The notes below the pieces were generated by a model. That model had not been told where the DNA came from and did not search any database. It saw only the letters and a list, made by a program, of their open reading frames with translations. A stretch of DNA of 64,000 nucleotides from Granulicella sp. dw_53 (lineage in GTDB: Bacteria; Acidobacteriota; Terriglobia; Terriglobales; Acidobacteriaceae): positions 18,266-82,265 of the forward strand of contig NZ_JAAVUR010000021.1 in assembly GCF_018449545.1 (NCBI RefSeq), given 5' to 3'. Below are positions 52,183 to 59,149 of this stretch, piece after piece (positions within the stretch are counted from its first letter, which is position 1; each line of letters begins with the position of its first letter). Position numbers and translations under genes: made by a program.

Positions 52183-52950
52183 CTAAAGACCCGTGATGTT
52201 GTAGCCACAGTCGACGAAGGTGATCTCACCTGTGATGCCGGAGGCGAGGGGAGAGCTTAGAAACAAGGCTACGTTGCCGACTTCGATTTGTTCCACATTG
52301 CGATGGAGTGGACCGCGCTCTTCCACTGCGGTGAGGATCTTGGAGAAGTCACCGATGCCGCGTGCGGCAAGCGTCTTAATTGGGCCGGCGGAGATGGCGT
52401 TAACCCGAATGTTCTTGCTGCCGAGAGAGGCGGCAAGGTAACGAACCGCGGCTTCCAGGGCTGCCTTGGCGACGCCCATGACGTTGTAGTTTGGGAAGAC
52501 CTTGGTCGATCCGTAGTACGTCAAGGTCAGGATGCTTCCGCCTTCGGTCATAAGTGGAACGGCGCCGCGAGCCAGGGCGATCAAGGAGTAGACACTCACA
52601 TCGTGTGCGACGCGGAAGTCGTCGCGGGTGGTGAGCAGGAAGTCGTTCTTGATGGCGTCCGCGGGAGCGAAGCCGATGGAGTGGACGAGAATGTCGAGTT
52701 TGCCGTAGGTGGTCTTGAGTTGCTCGAAGACGGCATCGATTTCGGCGTCGTTCGATACATCGCATTGAAAGATCTGGGCGTCGCGGAGCTCGGGAATGAG
52801 AGCTTCGGCTTCCCTTTTAAGGCGCTCGCTCTGATAGCAGATGGCGAGACGGGCTCCGGCTTCGGAGAGCTTCTGGGCGATGGCCCAGGCGATGCTGCGC
52901 TTATTGGCGAGGCCGAAGACGACGGCTACTTTGCCGGTGAGGTCGATCAT
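52183..52950 (-). CDS. fabI: Enoyl-[acyl-carrier-protein] reductase (NADH)
   Basis: 255 residues with the FabI form of the SDR fold. The modified glycine motif is GLANKRSIAWAIA near residue 13, followed by LVHSIGFAP. The catalytic pair Tyr155-x6-Lys162 lies in NYNVMGVAKA, the spacing specific to FabI rather than classical SDRs. ISAGPIKTLAARGI and the C-terminal GEITFVDCGYNI complete the family pattern. It performs the last reduction in each fatty-acid elongation cycle. It stands alone on the minus strand, with a likely terminator after it. Confidence 0.96.
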   Translation of the reverse strand: MIDLTGKVAVVFGLANKRSIAWAIAQKLSEAGARLAICYQSERLKREAEALIPELRDAQIFQCDVSNDAEIDAVFEQLKTTYGKLDILVHSIGFAPADAIKNDFLLTTRDDFRVAHDVSVYSLIALARGAVPLMTEGGSILTLTYYGSTKVFPNYNVMGVAKAALEAAVRYLAASLGSKNIRVNAISAGPIKTLAARGIGDFSKILTAVEERGPLHRNVEQIEVGNVALFLSSPLASGITGEITFVDCGYNITGL

Positions 52951-53075
52951 GATGCTTTAGCTCCTGTGGATCTAAATCCTGACGCGATGTCCTGCGCCTT
53001 CTTGCGGGCGCAATGGTAAGGATAGCAGTTGAGGGCGGGGTTGCTCAGAGGGATTTGGAGCCCGTTAAGCCGGAC

Positions 53076-54371
53076 TCAAGCCTGTAAAGAGGTTTGAGTG
53101 GGATCGAACGAAGTGACTTTAAGAAACTCGATCGCGGGAGGTGCGGTCTGGTTGGATGTCGAAACCGGAGTTTGTATGGGGTGAGAGCCAGATGTGATGC
53201 GGTGGCGGACGCAATTGCGGCCAGCATGTTTCGCGTCGTAGAGAGCGGCGTCGGCACGAGCCAGGAGCGTCTCGACGGTATCTCCGGACAGCGTCTCAGC
53301 GACTCCCATGCTGACGGTAGGACGGAGCGCCGGTTCGAGGAATGCGGTCGAGACAGTAAGAAGAGTTCGAATCCGTTCCGCCACCTCTACGGCGTGTAGG
53401 GCAGAGGTCTCTGGAAGCAGGAGTAGGAACTCGTCCCCGCCATAGCGCCCAAGAAGATCGTAGGATCGCAGGCTGCTGGAGATACCGTGGGCGACTGTAC
53501 GGAGCGCGGCGTCGCCTGCTGCATGGCCTCCGGTGTCGTTGATGGACTTGAAGCGGTCGAGGTCGATAAGCACGGCGGAGAGAGGGTGCTTATTGCGGCG
53601 GGCGCGGTCAAGTTCGGCTGTGAGGATAGACTCGATGCCGTGGCGATTGAGAGCGCCCGTAAGGGGGTCATGGCTGGCGAGATGTTGGACGGCGAAGGTG
53701 AGCTCGCCACTGACCATGATGAGGAAGAAAATTCCCAGCAGACTGACCGAGAGCACCGCCATGGACATGGAGATCGCCTGAACGCTATTGGATTGCATGA
53801 AGTCAGAGGGCGCGCCCTTGATGAGGGTGAAGATGACGCGATAAAGGCAGCCGAGCGCGCGGCCGATCATGGAAAGCGCGAAGAGGTGCATGGCGACACG
53901 TCCTGCAGCCTGGCGGAAGAGCTCGACGGATACAAGAGAAAAAAGAATGCCAGTGCTAATCGAGACGGTAACAATCCGTGGAACGATGCTATCGTGCACC
54001 ACGGTAAACCATGTCATGCTGAGCATCGCGCAGAAGACAGTTGCGGCGGCGCCCCAGAATTTTCTGGAGGGCTGGCGAGCTTCGGGATGCCGATTCTCCT
54101 GGAAGCGGAGGACGCATCGATACATCAGCAGGAAGCCGAAGAGGATGAGGCCATTTCCGACGACGACTGAAACGAAATAGGGAACAGAGCCGCGGAATGT
54201 GACCAGCACTATCCCCGGTACTCCTAATAGGAAAGCGCAGGAGAGACTACCCATCCCATGCAGCTTGCGGTAAGCCAACTTCATCGCCAGGAAGACCAGA
54301 CTGAAGACGAGGGCCAAGAGCAACTGACATGCGAGCAGCGTCCGAATATCGAATTTTGCAATTGCAGACAT
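53076..54371 (-). CDS. Membrane-bound diguanylate cyclase (GGDEF)
   Basis: 431 residues. Six or seven membrane helices fill residues about 8-222 and resemble no sensor domain I can name. The GGDEF domain (about 230-390) has the intact active site GGDEF at 311-315 and an RxxD inhibitory site at 302-305 (RSYD), five residues upstream, so product feedback by c-di-GMP is expected. A 40-residue polar tail with no clear fold follows. The gene stands alone, with a palindrome just before its ribosome site (54387-54405). Confidence 0.93.
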   Translation of the reverse strand: MSAIAKFDIRTLLACQLLLALVFSLVFLAMKLAYRKLHGMGSLSCAFLLGVPGIVLVTFRGSVPYFVSVVVGNGLILFGFLLMYRCVLRFQENRHPEARQPSRKFWGAAATVFCAMLSMTWFTVVHDSIVPRIVTVSISTGILFSLVSVELFRQAAGRVAMHLFALSMIGRALGCLYRVIFTLIKGAPSDFMQSNSVQAISMSMAVLSVSLLGIFFLIMVSGELTFAVQHLASHDPLTGALNRHGIESILTAELDRARRNKHPLSAVLIDLDRFKSINDTGGHAAGDAALRTVAHGISSSLRSYDLLGRYGGDEFLLLLPETSALHAVEVAERIRTLLTVSTAFLEPALRPTVSMGVAETLSGDTVETLLARADAALYDAKHAGRNCVRHRITSGSHPIQTPVSTSNQTAPPAIEFLKVTSFDPTQTSLQA

Positions 54372-54386
54372 TCCTGACTTCCTTCT

Positions 54387-54405
54387 TTTCCGTAGTCTAC
54401 GGAAA
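54387..54405. promoter_or_regulatory. 19-bp near-perfect palindrome upstream of the diguanylate cyclase
   Basis: TTTCCGTAG-t-CTACGGAAA has perfect 9-bp arms and lies 16 bp before the start codon, immediately upstream of the ribosome site (GGAAGTCAGGA). It could be an operator or a leader stem. Confidence 0.45.
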
Positions 54406-54486
54406 GGTTGTATCCCCGAACAGCATTTCGCGTCGAGATGTCTACAACTTTGGAGGGTAGCGATCAGAAGAGAGTTAAGAAGAGAG

Positions 54487-54870
54487 TCAGCTAGTCAGCC
54501 AGTCGTACTGCTCCTCGGTAAGAGGCACAACGGAGAGTCGAAATTGCCGAAACAGGATTGAGCCCTGAAAGACGGCTGCTTCGCGGATGTCCGCGAGTGG
54601 CTTGGGATGTTTGAGCCGCTTAACCGGTTTGATACGAACGATGGGAATCTTTGGATTCGCGGGGTCCATGGCGACGCTGACTACTTTGGCGGTGCCGACG
54701 GCCTCTTTGCCGATATTGGAGTGGTAGATGACGAGTTGGTCGCCCTTTTTCATGTTACGAAGGGTGAGAAGAGCTTGATTGTTGGAGATGCCGTCCCAGG
54801 TGGTCTCGCCATCGCGAAGGAGGTCATCGAAGGAGTATTTGTCAGGTTCGGACTTCAACAGGTAAGGCAT
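54487..54870 (-). CDS. EVE-domain protein
   Basis: 127 residues forming one EVE (PUA-like) domain: YLLKSEPDKYSFDDLL at the N-terminus, TTWDGISNNQALLTLRNMKKGD, and LVIYHSNIGKEAVGTAKVV. EVE domains bind modified bases in DNA or RNA; single-domain bacterial members are common and mostly uncharacterised. The length is complete for the family. It lies about 50 bp after murI on the same strand and may be the last gene of the murI operon. Confidence 0.93.
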   Translation of the reverse strand: MPYLLKSEPDKYSFDDLLRDGETTWDGISNNQALLTLRNMKKGDQLVIYHSNIGKEAVGTAKVVSVAMDPANPKIPIVRIKPVKRLKHPKPLADIREAAVFQGSILFRQFRLSVVPLTEEQYDWLTS

Positions 54871-54918
54871 AAGGACTCCAAGGACTGGGATTCAAGTGAG
54901 AGAGGTCGCCAAGTTAGT

Positions 54919-55749
54919 CTATCCGCCGAGGTCGAGGAGATGGACTTCATCCAGATCTTGGCCGAGAAATGCCGAGCCCAGGCGTTGGAACTTTTCGACG
55001 GAATCCGTGGCGTAAAAGATGCAGGTTGGTGCAGCGATAGAGGAGTTGCCTGGAAGCTGCGCGGCGACGGCGCGGGCTGTAGCGGCTGCTGAATCGATGA
55101 TGACCATGGGATGGTTAAGGGCGATGAGGGTCTGCTCGATGAGAGATGTAAGCAGCGGGTAGTGGGTACAGCCCAGTAGAAGTATCTTGGGTTCTGAGGT
55201 TGCGGCCTCGGCGATGGCCTCACTGAGATAGATGCGAAGCACCTCCGCGGTAACGGCGATCTTGGCGGGCTCCTGGAGCCAATCTTCTTCCACCAGTGGG
55301 ACCAAAAGTGGACAGGCCTTTTCAGTGGCGTTAAGACCGATCTTCGTTAGCGCTTCCATGTAGGCGTGGGATTGGACGGTGGCAGACGTGGCGAGGACAA
55401 GAACTTGACCTGCAGAGGTTCGGGTGTGAACCTCCAGCGCAGCGTGCGCTCCGGGTTGGATGACTCCGATGACGGGGATAGGCAGAGCTGCCTGGATCTC
55501 TTCCAGGGCGAGGGCGGTTGCGGTGTTACAGGCGATGACGAGGAGTGTCGCGCCTTGCGCGTGGAGGAAGTGGGCACTGGAGAGCGCGTAGCGGACGATG
55601 GTCTCGCGGGACTTGGAGCCGTAGGGCAGACGAGCGGTGTCGCCGAGGTAGACGTAGTGAGCGCCTGGAATGAGGGGCAGAAGGGCGCGGAGGACGGTGA
55701 GGCCGCCGAAGCCGGAGTCGAATACGCCGATGATAGGTCCTTTGGTCAT
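54919..55749 (-). CDS. murI: Glutamate racemase
   Basis: 276 residues. The two catalytic cysteines are in VIACNTATAL and LLGCTHYPLL, and the N-terminal IGVFDSGFGGLTVL is the family hallmark. It converts L- to D-glutamate for peptidoglycan in the cytoplasm. The start overlaps the stop of the GerMN-domain gene by four bases, which in turn overlaps an N-acetylmuramoyl-L-alanine amidase gene, so synthesis and remodelling of the wall are encoded in one operon. Confidence 0.96.
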   Translation of the reverse strand: MTKGPIIGVFDSGFGGLTVLRALLPLIPGAHYVYLGDTARLPYGSKSRETIVRYALSSAHFLHAQGATLLVIACNTATALALEEIQAALPIPVIGVIQPGAHAALEVHTRTSAGQVLVLATSATVQSHAYMEALTKIGLNATEKACPLLVPLVEEDWLQEPAKIAVTAEVLRIYLSEAIAEAATSEPKILLLGCTHYPLLTSLIEQTLIALNHPMVIIDSAAATARAVAAQLPGNSSIAAPTCIFYATDSVEKFQRLGSAFLGQDLDEVHLLDLGG

Positions 55750-56396
55750 CGGCGGTTGGCTCCTTCGACCGCTAGAGGTCCGGGTTTGTAGGAGGTGTCG
55801 ATTGCGGAGTAAGTGCGTTGGAGGTCGGCGTGGCCGGCTAGCGTGTCGTGTGGTTGACCATCGACCAGGAAGCGGATCTGGGTAAGTTCGGGGAAGGCTG
55901 TGTGGAGAGTGCCGGTGATGGACTGGATGGTGAGGTCCTCGACTCCGATTCCGGAGGGATGGTTGGCGACGAAGGCTCCGTGGAGGTTGACGATGGCGAG
56001 TTGCGCTGTGGCGGGCGAGAACTCGGATGGTGAGACTCCGGGAAGAGCCATGAGGAAGACGTCGTCTACCGCTGGACCTCCTTGCAGAGGATGCGCGGAG
56101 GCGGGAAGGGCGTAGTTGGCTAGGAGGTACTTCAGGAGAGTTCGGGCGCGAACGGTAGGTTCCTGGGGAAGGGCGAGTTGGCGAGTGGCGGTGGTGATGG
56201 AGCCATCGGCGTCGTTGGCGAGGTAGAGGGTCATCTCCTCGGTCTCCGCGTTGGTGGGAGCGGAGATGGGAGTCGCGTCATCTACCGCGGTGAGGCGTTT
56301 GTGCGCCTGTTCGCAGCCGCGCAGGAGGAAGAGCGTCATGAGCAGGATGCCGGCGATGAGGGTCCAGAAAAGGATTCGTTGGTAGCGAGGGATCAA
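55746..56396 (-). CDS. GerMN-domain membrane-anchored protein
   Basis: 216 residues. One membrane helix near the N-terminus (about 7-26, ILFWTLIAGILLMTLFLL) is followed by a GerMN domain (about 50-200): EEMTLYLANDADG, LANYALPASAHPLQGG, LAIVNLHGAFVANHPSG and ELTQIRFLVDGQP. GerMN domains in Bacillus act in germination and cortex assembly; in non-spore-formers they occur with cell-wall amidases. It overlaps both neighbours by four bases, pointing to translational coupling with amidase and murI and to a role in wall remodelling. Confidence 0.87.
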   Translation of the reverse strand: MIPRYQRILFWTLIAGILLMTLFLLRGCEQAHKRLTAVDDATPISAPTNAETEEMTLYLANDADGSITTATRQLALPQEPTVRARTLLKYLLANYALPASAHPLQGGPAVDDVFLMALPGVSPSEFSPATAQLAIVNLHGAFVANHPSGIGVEDLTIQSITGTLHTAFPELTQIRFLVDGQPHDTLAGHADLQRTYSAIDTSYKPGPLAVEGANRR

Positions 56397-57244
56397 CGTG
56401 GCGCTCCTGGAGCTGCAGGCGCGGGAGCTGGAGCGGGTTTTGGTGCGGGTGGTTTTGCGGTAGGTGAGGTTGGCTTTGGTGTTGCAGGTTTTGTTGCTGG
56501 TGTTGCGGTGGGTGAGGGTGGGGCTTCGTGGCTGCGCCAGGAGATGAGGGCTTCCGTGATGGCCTGGGCGGTGCGTTGCTGGTAGTTGTTGTCAGAGAGG
56601 GGCGTCGGTTTTGCGTCGGGTACTTCGAGGGGTGCTAGTTCGAGGGCTACTGCGGGGCAGGTCAGGTTGTCGATGGGGCGGGTTGAGGCGTGGCTGAGGG
56701 TTGGTGGGATGTCGGCGTGGAGGAGCGTGACTCCTAGCTCGTTGGCGAGTCGGAGGCTGAGAGTGAGGTAGGTGCTTTGGGCGGAGTCCCAAGGGAGCGT
56801 TGTGGCGGGTTCGGCGGATTCGTCTGCGGGGAGAGAGGAGGTGTAGAGATGGACTCCGTAGCCGCTGGGTGTGGCGTGGATGAGGATGCAGGCGAGTGCG
56901 CGGGCATGGTTGGCGATGCCGGCTCGCTGTTCGGTGGTGAGGTTTGGTGCGGTCTCGGTCAGGTCGGCGTCGCGGGTTGAGATTACGGTGAATCCTGCGG
57001 CTGCGAGGAGCGGACGGAGACGCTGGGCGAAGGCGAGAGTCACGTCTTTTTCGGGCAGACGGTCGGAGATGCGGGCGCCGGTGTCGGCGCCGCCGTGGGC
57101 GGGGTCCAGGACGATGACGTTGTGGTTGAACGTTGGCGTCGTCTGGGCCCCGAGGTGAGGGTTGAAGCTGCCAATGAGGCCGAGCGTGGCGAGTGCCAGG
57201 GCAGAGCGGCGAAGATTGGTGGCTGGCTGACGAATCTGGATCAC
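56393..57244 (-). CDS. N-acetylmuramoyl-L-alanine amidase (Amidase_3)
   Basis: 283 residues with a signal-like N-terminus (about 13-34). The zinc amidase domain (about 42-232) has VLDPAHGGADTGA with the first His, Glu in LPEKDVTLAFAQRL, and the second His in ACILIHATPSG. It cleaves the bond between MurNAc and the stem peptide in the periplasm. The last 40 residues are almost only Pro, Ala, Thr and Lys (KPTSPTAKPPAPKPAPAPAP and similar), a wall-spanning or charge-mediated wall-binding tail. The stop overlaps the GerMN start. Confidence 0.9.
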   Translation of the reverse strand: MIQIRQPATNLRRSALALATLGLIGSFNPHLGAQTTPTFNHNVIVLDPAHGGADTGARISDRLPEKDVTLAFAQRLRPLLAAAGFTVISTRDADLTETAPNLTTEQRAGIANHARALACILIHATPSGYGVHLYTSSLPADESAEPATTLPWDSAQSTYLTLSLRLANELGVTLLHADIPPTLSHASTRPIDNLTCPAVALELAPLEVPDAKPTPLSDNNYQQRTAQAITEALISWRSHEAPPSPTATPATKPATPKPTSPTAKPPAPKPAPAPAPAAPGAPR

Positions 57245-57286
57245 TGGTTGGAACGGTCCTCGGTGGATTGTAATTCCGTTGGCTTC

Positions 57287-58621
57287 TTAGTCGAGGGCGT
57301 AGATGGCCAGGCCGCTGAGGAGTTTGGGGTAGAAGTCGGTGGACTTCTGAGGCATGACGTCGCCGGAGAGCGAGACGTCCTTGAGTTGGTTGAGCGTGAT
57401 GGGCTTGATGAGGAAGGCGATGTTGGCTTCGCCGTTGGCGACGAGGGCAACCGCCTCATCGGCTTCGCGGATGTAGCGGACGTTGCCGAGACGGGTGATG
57501 GTCTCCTGATCGAGGCCGAGGAGCTTGTCGAGGATGATGGAGTGGAGCTGCACGACATCGAGCTGGGCCTGGCGGTGGGGGACGTCCTTGAGGGCCTCGG
57601 CGATGATGTCGGCTTTGGCGGTGAGGAGGTAGTTGCCGTCGCCGGTGGCGGCGATGAGGGCGGTGCCAGAGGTGTTGGCGAGCGCGGAGACGTCGGGTTG
57701 GGTTAGCTCGGTGATGGTGAAGTATTTGCTGGCGCGGGTGATGAAGTCGGGCGAGCTGAAGTTCTCCAGGCCGTGGACGACGCGGTGAGTGGGGAGGATG
57801 GTGATGCCGGGCGCATCCATGTTGACGAAGGTCATCATCATGGCGGCTTCCGGGAAGGGTGGAGTGGGAAGATTGCCGGGGCTGAGCTTCTCGTCCTCGT
57901 CGCGGGGCTGGTTGAGGGGGAGTTTAAGCTGGGCGCTGCGCTCCTTGGCGTAGGCGACGGAGGTCTCGTAGCGGTGATGGCCGTCGGCGATGATGAGCTT
58001 CTTGTCGGCCATGGCGGTGACGATGAGGTTGATGAGGTTCGGGTCGGTGAGCTTCCAGACGCGGTGGATGACGTTGTACTCGTCGGTGATGGCGAGGTCG
58101 GCGGCTGCGCCGCTATCGAAGATGAGCTTTTCGGCGGTGAAGGCGGGGTCGGAGTAGAGCATGTAGATCTGCTCGCAGTAGGCGCGGGTGGCCTTGAAGA
58201 GGCTCATGCGGTCGGACTTGTGCTTGGGAAAGGTCTGCTCGTGGCGGTAGATGACCTTGTCGGCGTAGTCGTAGAGGTGGCCGAGGGCGATGAAGCCGCG
58301 GCGCTCGCGGACCTCGTTGGTGTGAGGGACGGCGTAGGTCTGGGAGTAGCCGTAGAGGGCGGGCTCGGACTCCTCGGTGAGGATGCGGTCTTTGCGCCAG
58401 GCGTGGAGGGATTCGGAGGCGCGGGTGTAGACGTTGTTGTCTTCGGTGTCGCCGTCGAGGTGCTTGCCGAGGATGACGCGGATGAGATTGTAGGGGCTGG
58501 CGTCGTAGTACCGCTGCTGCATCTCCGGGGTGATCTTGTCGTAGGGCTGAGTGACGACCTCTTCCATCTTGACGCGGGTGGTGTCGTAACGGAGGGCGCG
58601 GAAGGGGTAGATGCGAGCCAT
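57287..58621 (-). CDS. DUF1015 family protein
   Basis: 444 residues with the pattern of DUF1015 proteins: YPFRALRYDT at the N-terminus, VVTQPYDKITPEMQQRYY, YSDPAFTAEKLIFD, and the diagnostic IADGHHRYETSVAYA in the centre. The function is not established; the family often sits near serine or cell-wall biosynthesis genes. AGGAG lies 12 nt upstream of the ATG. It is separated from the amidase by 42 bp on the same strand and could lead the wall operon. A strong hairpin lies about 50 bp upstream of its start. Confidence 0.92.
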   Translation of the reverse strand: MARIYPFRALRYDTTRVKMEEVVTQPYDKITPEMQQRYYDASPYNLIRVILGKHLDGDTEDNNVYTRASESLHAWRKDRILTEESEPALYGYSQTYAVPHTNEVRERRGFIALGHLYDYADKVIYRHEQTFPKHKSDRMSLFKATRAYCEQIYMLYSDPAFTAEKLIFDSGAAADLAITDEYNVIHRVWKLTDPNLINLIVTAMADKKLIIADGHHRYETSVAYAKERSAQLKLPLNQPRDEDEKLSPGNLPTPPFPEAAMMMTFVNMDAPGITILPTHRVVHGLENFSSPDFITRASKYFTITELTQPDVSALANTSGTALIAATGDGNYLLTAKADIIAEALKDVPHRQAQLDVVQLHSIILDKLLGLDQETITRLGNVRYIREADEAVALVANGEANIAFLIKPITLNQLKDVSLSGDVMPQKSTDFYPKLLSGLAIYALD

Positions 58622-58672
58622 GCGGGTTGTTTTCTCCTAAAGTGCTGAGGTGATTGTACGGGTCGTGGTTGT

Positions 58673-58706
58673 GGGAGGGTGGTCCCTTTCTGTGGGACCC
58701 CCTCCC
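58673..58706. repeat. Strong GC hairpin upstream of the DUF1015 gene
   Basis: GGGAGGG-t-GGTCCC (58673-58686) pairs with GGGACCCCCTCCC (58694-58706): 13 bp, one bulged T, 7-nt loop. On the + strand it is followed by CCGGGGTTTTT. It could be a mobile palindromic element, a terminator or part of an RNA. Confidence 0.55.
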
Positions 58707-58799
58707 CCGGGGTTTTTGCGCAAAGTCTTCTATCCAGACGGATTCGGTTTGGACTTCCTTCTTTGTTGGCCGCGTGTTTTGCGGGTTTGTTAAGTGCAG

Positions 58800-58828
58800 A
58801 GGCCCGGCTTTTTGCCGGGCCTTTTTTC
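58800..58828 (+). terminator. Rho-independent terminator on the + strand with no gene in front
   Basis: AGGCCCGGC-TTTTT-GCCGGGCCT forms a perfect 9-bp GC-rich stem, followed by TTTTTCTT. The flanking genes are on the minus strand, so it must end an unannotated + strand transcript or have moved in with a repeat. Confidence 0.75.
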
Positions 58829-59028
58829 TTTCTAGTTCTATTTTATGGGATGGGCTGAAACTAACGTGCCACTTTTATCTCTTTTGGGGTCAATGGGTTA
58901 GGTTGTTTTGGGGCTTGACATGTGATTTTGCTGGGGAAAATGGAGAATTAAAAAATGAAGGGATTGAATCGGTGTTCGACCCGGGGCTTTCACTTGGCTC
59001 GTGTCGGGGCTGGATTTACGGATTACAT

Positions 59029-59065
59029 CCCACCCTTCGCAGAGACAAAGACGCGAAGGATGGGG
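59029..59065. repeat. Palindromic interspersed repeat, copy A
   Basis: CCCACCCTTCGC (59029-59040) pairs with GCGAAGGATGGG (59053-59064) with one mismatch and a 12-nt loop, and is followed by GGCACCC. The outer part recurs in copy B (60335-60375). Confidence 0.6.
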
Positions 59066-59149
59066 CACCCGGGCTTTTGTGGTTCGGACTCGGGGGCTTG
59101 TGGTTGGGACATCTGGGGCTTTTGTGGTTGGGGAGATCCGGCGTTTTGG

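Larger units (their letters stand above)
58622..59149. other. Gene-free gap rich in hairpins
   Basis: About 530 bp between two minus-strand genes. It holds a 13-bp GC hairpin (58673-58706), a textbook + strand terminator (58800-58828) and one copy of a palindromic repeat (59029-59065). I find no credible protein gene; long frames here overlap the terminator and the repeat. Confidence 0.6.

Noticed and set aside
53340..53400. Sequence resembling a tRNA T-arm (GTTCGAATCC)
   Set aside because: It is coding for the diguanylate cyclase and no acceptor or anticodon stem surrounds it.
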